Shown here in pieces: positions 5,497-8,849 of a stretch of DNA of 8,849 nucleotides (its first letter is position 1; every line of letters begins with the position of its first letter). Source of the stretch: Candidatus Uhrbacteria bacterium (GTDB taxonomy: Bacteria; Patescibacteriota; Patescibacteriia; SG8-24); NCBI GenBank assembly GCA_016205965.1, contig JACQSM010000062.1:1-8849 (forward strand), written 5' to 3'. A program made the translations under genes and the position numbers. The notes below the pieces were generated by a model. The model had not been told where the DNA came from. It was given only the letters and a program-made list of their open reading frames with translations, and did no database searches.

Positions 5497-7059
5497 TCAA
5501 ACCTTCCACCCCGGGCCTTCTTTGCGCAGCGGCAGGTCGGAAGCGATCGCTGTCGGTTCGGTCACGGCCGTGAGGTCGAGCGGATCGCTCTCGGTTTTGA
5601 GATAGCCCTTCTTGGTCACCGTCAGGTAGTACATGTTGCTGCCGACACGGAAGCTGTAACGGCCGCGACGGTCGGTGATCTGCGATTCGAGCAGTTTGTG
5701 GTACGGCAGGGCGAAGATGCGCACCACCGCCTTGATGAGGGGGCGGCCGCTGGCCTCGTCGTAGACCACGCCCCAGCTCTTGGGCCGGCTCTTGGTCGCC
5801 AGGCGCCGGAAGAAAAAGAACGCCAGCAGCTGGCCGATAAACAATACCGCGACCAAGGCCGAAGGCCGGACCGTCAATGAAACGGCGCCGAGCGCCGGGC
5901 TGGCCAACGCCAGCGACTCTTGAAATCGGCGCTTGGCGTTTTCCTTGATGATGGCGTCATCCGGCTTGGCATCGCCCGACGGGTCGAGCGGGATGTTCGG
6001 CGTCAGCAGGGCTCCGCCTTCGGCCACGGCGACCTCATCGCCGTGGTAGAGGTCGAGATATCGGCCGTCCTCTTTCTTGCCGGTCATAAGCTGGCTCGGA
6101 AAAACGAGGCCGGCCTTGGCGATCTCGATGCGATAGCGTCCCGGCTGGGCCAGGAAGGCGAACCGGCCGTGGGCGTCGGTGACGGCGCTTTGGACGATCT
6201 TGCCGTTGACAGCATTCTTGAGACGGACGATGACCAGATCCTCGGGCAGCTTCGAAAGCGCATTATAGGCCACGCCCCAGGCCTGCCGGCGGCGGCGTTT
6301 GAAGAGCAGCAGCGGCTGGCTGATGAACCATAAGAAATACTGGCTGGCCTGGCCGACGCTCTGGGCGATGGCGGCGCTATTGGCGACCGAGATGACGGTT
6401 GCAGCCGGCGCCACGGCCAATTCGGCCGCCCGTTCGATGTCGGGATCGTCCGCCGTTCTCGCTAAACTGTCGGCCGTCTCCTTGGCGAAATTCTCGAAAA
6501 TTTCCGGCAGGCTCTCGATGCCGACCACGGTGCCGGCCGAGGTGGCCACGCCGGCGCCGCCGAAGCCGCCCTCGGCGCCGGTCGTGCCGGTCGGCGTGAT
6601 CGCGTGCGGGCCGGCCAGGAGGCTGCCTTGGTCTTTTTCCAAAGTGAAAAGCAAGGCGTAGGCGTCGCACAGGCCGACATCGCAGTTGCCGCCATCGCGA
6701 TGAAGCGAGCGATAAATATACGCCGAGCCCCCGGGCTCGGGATTGCTCGGCACCGCCGCCATGTAGAGTATGCCGCGCCTCTCGGGCGAAAAACCCGCAT
6801 CCGAAAGCGTCGACGTGGTCGGACCGCCGAGGGCCATGCCGCTCGAACCGGGAACGCCGTCGAGCGGATAATAACTATTGTTCTCGAAAAAAAACTCGAC
6901 GGCGACCTGTAGCTGCTTGATGTCGGAAACGCGCTTGGTGTCGCGCGATCTGGCCCGGACCGAGTTGTAGGAAACCGAACCGACGGTCGAAAGGACGCCG
7001 ATGATCGACACGGTTACCATGAGCTCCATGAGGGTGAAGCCTTTGGAGGCGCGGGTCAT
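5497..7059 (-). CDS. Type IV pilin-like protein fused to two carboxypeptidase-regulatory-like domains
   Basis: Membrane protein of 520 aa. Residues 1-30 are a class III prepilin signal: ASKG then FTLMELMVTVSIIG, cleavage expected after G7, with Glu at mature position 5 (E12). Residues 31-145 are a pseudopilin-like head (SRDTKRVSDIKQLQVAVEFF, then ENNSYYPL) with C126 and C131 likely bridged. A Gly/Ala-rich linker (150-180) and a helical region lead to a membrane segment (about 217-253) ending in KRRRR. A beta-sandwich regulatory-like domain follows (about 260-358, WGVAYN, VTDAHGRFAF, PGRYRIEIAKAG), then a hydrophobic block (about 385-417, one helix or a tight hairpin), RRLATKSR, and a second copy (about 429-500, WGVVYDEASG, ITDRRGRYSF, VTKKGYLK). 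ATG at 7059 begins 1 nt after the mutM stop with no Shine-Dalgarno, so coupling to mutM is likely. Extra membrane segments would hinder extraction into a pilus, so it may act as a membrane-tethered pseudopilin. Confidence 0.87.
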   Translation of the reverse strand: MTRASKGFTLMELMVTVSIIGVLSTVGSVSYNSVRARSRDTKRVSDIKQLQVAVEFFFENNSYYPLDGVPGSSGMALGGPTTSTLSDAGFSPERRGILYMAAVPSNPEPGGSAYIYRSLHRDGGNCDVGLCDAYALLFTLEKDQGSLLAGPHAITPTGTTGAEGGFGGAGVATSAGTVVGIESLPEIFENFAKETADSLARTADDPDIERAAELAVAPAATVISVANSAAIAQSVGQASQYFLWFISQPLLLFKRRRRQAWGVAYNALSKLPEDLVIVRLKNAVNGKIVQSAVTDAHGRFAFLAQPGRYRIEIAKAGLVFPSQLMTGKKEDGRYLDLYHGDEVAVAEGGALLTPNIPLDPSGDAKPDDAIIKENAKRRFQESLALASPALGAVSLTVRPSALVAVLFIGQLLAFFFFRRLATKSRPKSWGVVYDEASGRPLIKAVVRIFALPYHKLLESQITDRRGRYSFRVGSNMYYLTVTKKGYLKTESDPLDLTAVTEPTAIASDLPLRKEGPGWKV

Positions 7060-7060
7060 A

Positions 7061-7888
7061 TCAACGCTGGCATTTCGGGCAATAATGGGCCCCGCGGCCG
7101 CCGATCCATATCTTCTTGATCACGCCGGAACAACGGGAGCATTTTTTTCCGGCCCGATCGTAGACTTTGAGCCGCGGCACGTAGTCGCCTCTTTTGCCGT
7201 AGAGATCGACGTAGTCGACGGCCGAGCTGCCGCGGGCTTTGACGGCGGCTCCGAGCGAGGTCAGGGCGCCTCGGTAGACGCCGCGAAGTTCCTTGTCGCT
7301 CAAGGTGGCGACGCGCCGGGTCGGCCGGACGGCGCCATACCAGCAGGCCTCGTCGGCGTAGATGTTGCCGATACCGGCGATGCATGACTGCTCCATCAGC
7401 AGTGGTTTGATCTTTTTCTTGGACCTCTTGATCAGGCAGGTCTTGAAACGGTCGAAGGTGAATGATTTTTCGAGCGGTTCCGGACCGTATTTTTCCTTGG
7501 CGTATATTTTTTCTTCGAGCTCGGCGGTCCGGACCAGCTTGAGATAGCCGAATTTGCGGGTGTCCTCGAAGAAGAGCTGCCGGCCGTCGTCGAGTTTGAA
7601 AACGACATGGACGTGCTTTTCGGGGACGGCATCGCCGGGTTTGAGCAGGTAGCGGCCGGTCATCTTGAGATGCGTCACGATCGTCCAGCCGTTCGAAAGG
7701 TTGACCAAAAGAAGCTTGGCCCGGCGTCCGAAATCCTGAAAACGCGCGCCGACCACGGCCTGCGCGAACTCCGGTGCCGGCACGTTGAGGCGCCCGGCGT
7801 AGCGCACGGTGACGCCGTCGATCCTTCGACCGCTGACCGCCGAAGCGAGTTGTCGCCGAATGGTTTCGACCTCCGGAAGTTCGGGCAT
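7061..7888 (-). CDS. mutM: Formamidopyrimidine-DNA glycosylase (Fpg/MutM)
   Basis: Bifunctional base-excision repair enzyme that removes 8-oxoguanine and formamidopyrimidines and cleaves the strand by beta/delta elimination. All key residues are visible in the 275-aa product: MPELPEVE start (catalytic Pro2 and Glu3 after Met removal), K58 in GRRAKLLL, THLKMTGR with M75 and DTRKFG with R111/F113 (void-filling triad), GIGNIYADE (N175) in the helix-two-turns-helix, and a C-terminal zinc finger C250-x2-C253-x16-C270-x2-C273 with R265. Length is normal and the gene looks intact. The start is certain because the Pro must follow Met. No Shine-Dalgarno; an extended -10 lies 8 nt upstream, implying a near-leaderless mRNA. 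First gene of a minus-strand unit with the pilin fusion and probably archease. Confidence 0.97.
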   Translation of the reverse strand: MPELPEVETIRRQLASAVSGRRIDGVTVRYAGRLNVPAPEFAQAVVGARFQDFGRRAKLLLVNLSNGWTIVTHLKMTGRYLLKPGDAVPEKHVHVVFKLDDGRQLFFEDTRKFGYLKLVRTAELEEKIYAKEKYGPEPLEKSFTFDRFKTCLIKRSKKKIKPLLMEQSCIAGIGNIYADEACWYGAVRPTRRVATLSDKELRGVYRGALTSLGAAVKARGSSAVDYVDLYGKRGDYVPRLKVYDRAGKKCSRCSGVIKKIWIGGRGAHYCPKCQR

Positions 7889-7896
7889 ACGGCGTC

Positions 7897-7905
7897 ATCA
7901 TACCA
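7897..7905 (-). promoter_or_regulatory. Extended -10 promoter of mutM, near-leaderless
   Basis: Minus strand TGGTATGAT: TATGAT (7897-7902) preceded by TGG. It ends 8 nt before the mutM ATG, so the leader would be 1-3 nt. No recognisable -35. It is divergent from the noncoding-RNA promoter at 7963-7991. Confidence 0.6.
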
Positions 7906-7962
7906 ATTTCTCGAGGCTTCGCGCCATTGTGCGCGAAATACTGCGGAACCGGCCATCGGCTC

Positions 7963-7991
7963 TTGACAAGGTCGGTATTATATGCTATCTT
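7963..7991 (+). promoter_or_regulatory. Strong sigma-70 promoter of the structured RNA
   Basis: Consensus -35 TTGACA (7963-7968), 17-nt spacer, -10 TATCTT (7986-7991) with TGC before it (7983-7985). Predicted start near 7997-7999. It is the best promoter in the window and no protein gene follows it, which argues for a stable RNA product. Confidence 0.82.
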
Positions 7992-8124
7992 GCCTGGTGC
8001 GCTCAAGACAGTGCGAGCGCTGATGAGGGCGCAGCCCACGCAGGGCCAACGGCCAAGACAGGGATGCGGTCCAACGGAGAAGGACGGCAATCCTGCCCTC
8101 AAACCACGTGCATGGAGGAGAAGC

Positions 8125-8148
8125 ATGAGGATTTTTCAGAAGCGTTAG
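8125..8148 (+). other. Mini-ORF MRIFQKR inside the structured RNA
   Basis: Seven codons plus TAG. A perfect GGAGG (8114-8118) lies 6 nt before the ATG. The stop codon overlaps the first bases of the strongest hairpin (8147-8171). It may be a translated leader-type peptide or a fortuitous purine-rich loop. An overlapping frame from ATG 8112 to 8330 (72 codons) has no ribosome site and no recognisable protein features. Confidence 0.3.
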
Positions 8149-8311
8149 CTCCTGGTTTGATAACCGGGGCTCGTCGAAAGAAAGCGATGCGAGGGGGTCC
8201 ACAACCGTTGCGAACCCATTCGCGTTTGGACGAGTTTTCCAGGAGCCACAACCACCCGGCGGTCTCTGCGAGCCTGAGCGTGTATCCGCAAACGAAAGGG
8301 AGAGGTACAAA

Positions 8312-8338
8312 ATGCGACCGTGCACATTAGCTCTCTAG
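8312..8338 (+). other. Mini-ORF MRPCTLAL inside the structured RNA
   Basis: Eight codons plus TAG, preceded by GGGAGAGG (8298-8305) at 6-nt spacing. Its last codons and stop overlap the 5' strand of the 7-bp helix 8330-8336/8395-8401. Same arrangement as the mini-ORF at 8125. Translation is unproven. Confidence 0.25.
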
Positions 8339-8450
8339 CGCCGGATAGCAAGCACCGGCGGCCGGACTGACAACCCGGTAGGCACGCCCGACCGAGAGAG
8401 CCGCAACAACAGGGCAAGAAGACGCGCCATCGGCGCGCGACACGAACTCC

Positions 8451-8480
8451 GGACTGCTCAACCTGCGGTCCTTTTTAATT
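8451..8480 (+). terminator. Intrinsic terminator of the structured RNA
   Basis: 7-bp stem GGACTGC/GCGGTCC (8451-8457 with 8465-8471, one G-U pair), 7-nt loop, then TTTTTAATTT. There is no T-run on the minus side, so it acts on plus-strand transcripts only. It sits just before the convergent glycosyltransferase stop at 8482. Confidence 0.85.
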
Positions 8481-8481
8481 T

Positions 8482-8849
8482 CTACGATTTTGCCAATTCG
8501 GCTTCGAGCGCCCGCCAAGTCAGCTCGGCGGTTTTTTTCCACGAAAAATCTTGCAGCCGGAGGCGGCCGCTTTCGACTAGACGCGCCCTCGTGTCTTCAT
8601 CGGTCAGGATCATGCCGAGCGCAGCGGTCAAGGTTTCTTCGCGCGCCGGATCGATGAAATGACAGGCATCAGCGCAGACTTCGGGCAAGGAGGCCGCACG
8701 CGAGGCGATCACCGGCGTGCCGCAGGCCCAAGCCTCGAGCACCGGCAAGCCGAAGCCCTCGTACCATGAGGGGAATACGAACGCCGCCGACGCCGAGTAC
8801 AGATGCGCCATGTGCTCCGGCGCCACATAGCCGAGCTCGATCACGTCGG
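8482..8849 (-). CDS. Glycosyltransferase, GT4 family, C-terminal part, runs off window
   Basis: Retaining GT-B glycosyltransferase that uses a nucleotide sugar to build surface polysaccharide or glycan; the substrate cannot be told from this part. The 122 or so residues visible are the C-terminal donor-binding domain: VIELGYVAPEHMAHLYSAS, then PSWYEGFGLPVLEAWACGTP with the E-x7-E motif, then VIAS, SLPEVCADACHFIDP and the closing FSWKKTAELTWRAL helix. The reading frame continues past 8849, so the GTG at 8844 is an internal Val, not a start. The gene converges with the structured RNA, and no minus-strand terminator is visible directly after its stop. Confidence 0.95.
   Translation of the reverse strand, partial: DVIELGYVAPEHMAHLYSASAAFVFPSWYEGFGLPVLEAWACGTPVIASRAASLPEVCADACHFIDPAREETLTAALGMILTDEDTRARLVESGRLRLQDFSWKKTAELTWRALEAELAKS

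Larger units (their letters stand above)
7997..8476 (+). ncRNA. Candidate structured noncoding RNA, about 480 nt, family unknown
   Basis: Bounded by a strong promoter and an intrinsic terminator, with no convincing protein gene inside. Helices read by eye: 7999-8004/8015-8020 (GCGCTC); 8025-8030/8095-8100 (GAGGGC) closing a domain with several short inner hairpins; 8147-8157/8162-8171 (10 bp, one bulged base, UGAU loop); 8197-8201/8227-8231 enclosing 8209-8214/8219-8224; 8330-8336/8395-8401 (GCTCTCT/AGAGAGC) enclosing 8339-8344/8355-8360 (CGCCGG/CCGGCG); 8423-8428/8432-8437. I see none of the signatures of RNase P RNA (GAGGAAAGUCC, ACAGAA with CCCGGCUU), tmRNA (5' tRNA-like half, T-arm, CCA end), SRP RNA (GGAAGCAGC loop) or 6S RNA. 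CAAGACAG occurs twice (8004, 8054), as does CCAACGG (8046, 8071). Two mini-ORFs with Shine-Dalgarno-like sites lie inside. It could be a diverged known RNA or a new class. Confidence 0.65.

Noticed and set aside
8017..8060. Hammerhead ribozyme suggested by CUGAUGAG near 8020
   Set aside because: The required GAAA core and cleavage stem do not follow the adjacent hairpin (GGGC-GCA-GCCC is followed by ACGCA).
7056..8126. 356-aa open frame on the minus strand over mutM and the noncoding region
   Set aside because: It overlaps the unmistakable mutM in another frame; the translation is Arg/Pro-rich with no domain. A shadow of GC-rich coding sequence.
7809..8330. Plus-strand 173-aa frame (or 72 codons from ATG 8112) as a protein gene
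   Set aside because: It begins inside mutM antisense, spans the RNA promoter, lacks a ribosome site at its starts and shows no protein-like pattern; the promoter/terminator layout fits an RNA better.
8370..8476. RNase P RNA 3' end suggested by CCGGTAGGC and CACGAACTCCGG
   Set aside because: The matches are short and there is no GAGGAAAGUCC-type partner strand near the 5' end to form P4.
1..8849. CRISPR arrays, insertion sequences, tRNA or rRNA genes
   Set aside because: No regularly spaced direct repeats, transposase frames, terminal inverted repeats, tRNA T-arm patterns or rRNA stretches were seen on either strand.

Overview
The window reads as GC-rich bacterial chromosome using the standard code (TGA is a real stop, for example at the end of mutM). 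Several features suggest a Patescibacteria/CPR organism: a pilin with the SRDTKR..DIKQLQ..VEFFFENNSYYP signature, multi-domain membrane proteins with carboxypeptidase-regulatory-like folds, a C-terminally anchored Ig-like/calcium-repeat surface protein, an archease, and promoters placed almost on the start codon. This assignment is inference. A complete aconitase would be unusual for most of that group.

Layout. Positions 1-243 (minus) hold the first 81 codons of an Aquifex-type aconitase. Positions 370-2767 (minus) hold four genes of unknown function: a Cys-rich cytoplasmic protein, a lipoprotein overlapping it by ATGA, a membrane-anchored protein that looks like a diverged tandem paralog of the lipoprotein, and a 217-aa soluble protein. 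They use canonical Shine-Dalgarno sites, and an intrinsic terminator follows the lipoprotein gene, the anchored-protein gene and the 217-aa gene. A divergent promoter region (2815-2864) separates them from a 707-aa secreted surface protein on the plus strand (2880-5003), which ends at a bidirectional terminator.

Positions 5059-7888 (minus) form a compact unit: mutM (DNA repair glycosylase), then a type IV pilin-like protein fused to two regulatory-like domains starting 1 nt after the mutM stop, then an archease. mutM and archease have -10 elements 6-8 nt before their ATG and no Shine-Dalgarno, which implies near-leaderless mRNAs.

Positions 7889-8481 hold no convincing protein gene. They carry a strong plus-strand promoter (TTGACA, 17 nt, extended -10), about 480 nt of densely self-complementary sequence and an intrinsic terminator. 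I read this as a structured noncoding RNA and could not match it to rnpB, ssrA, SRP RNA or 6S RNA. It is the best candidate here for something undescribed. The window ends in the C-terminal part of a GT4-type glycosyltransferase (minus strand), convergent with the RNA.
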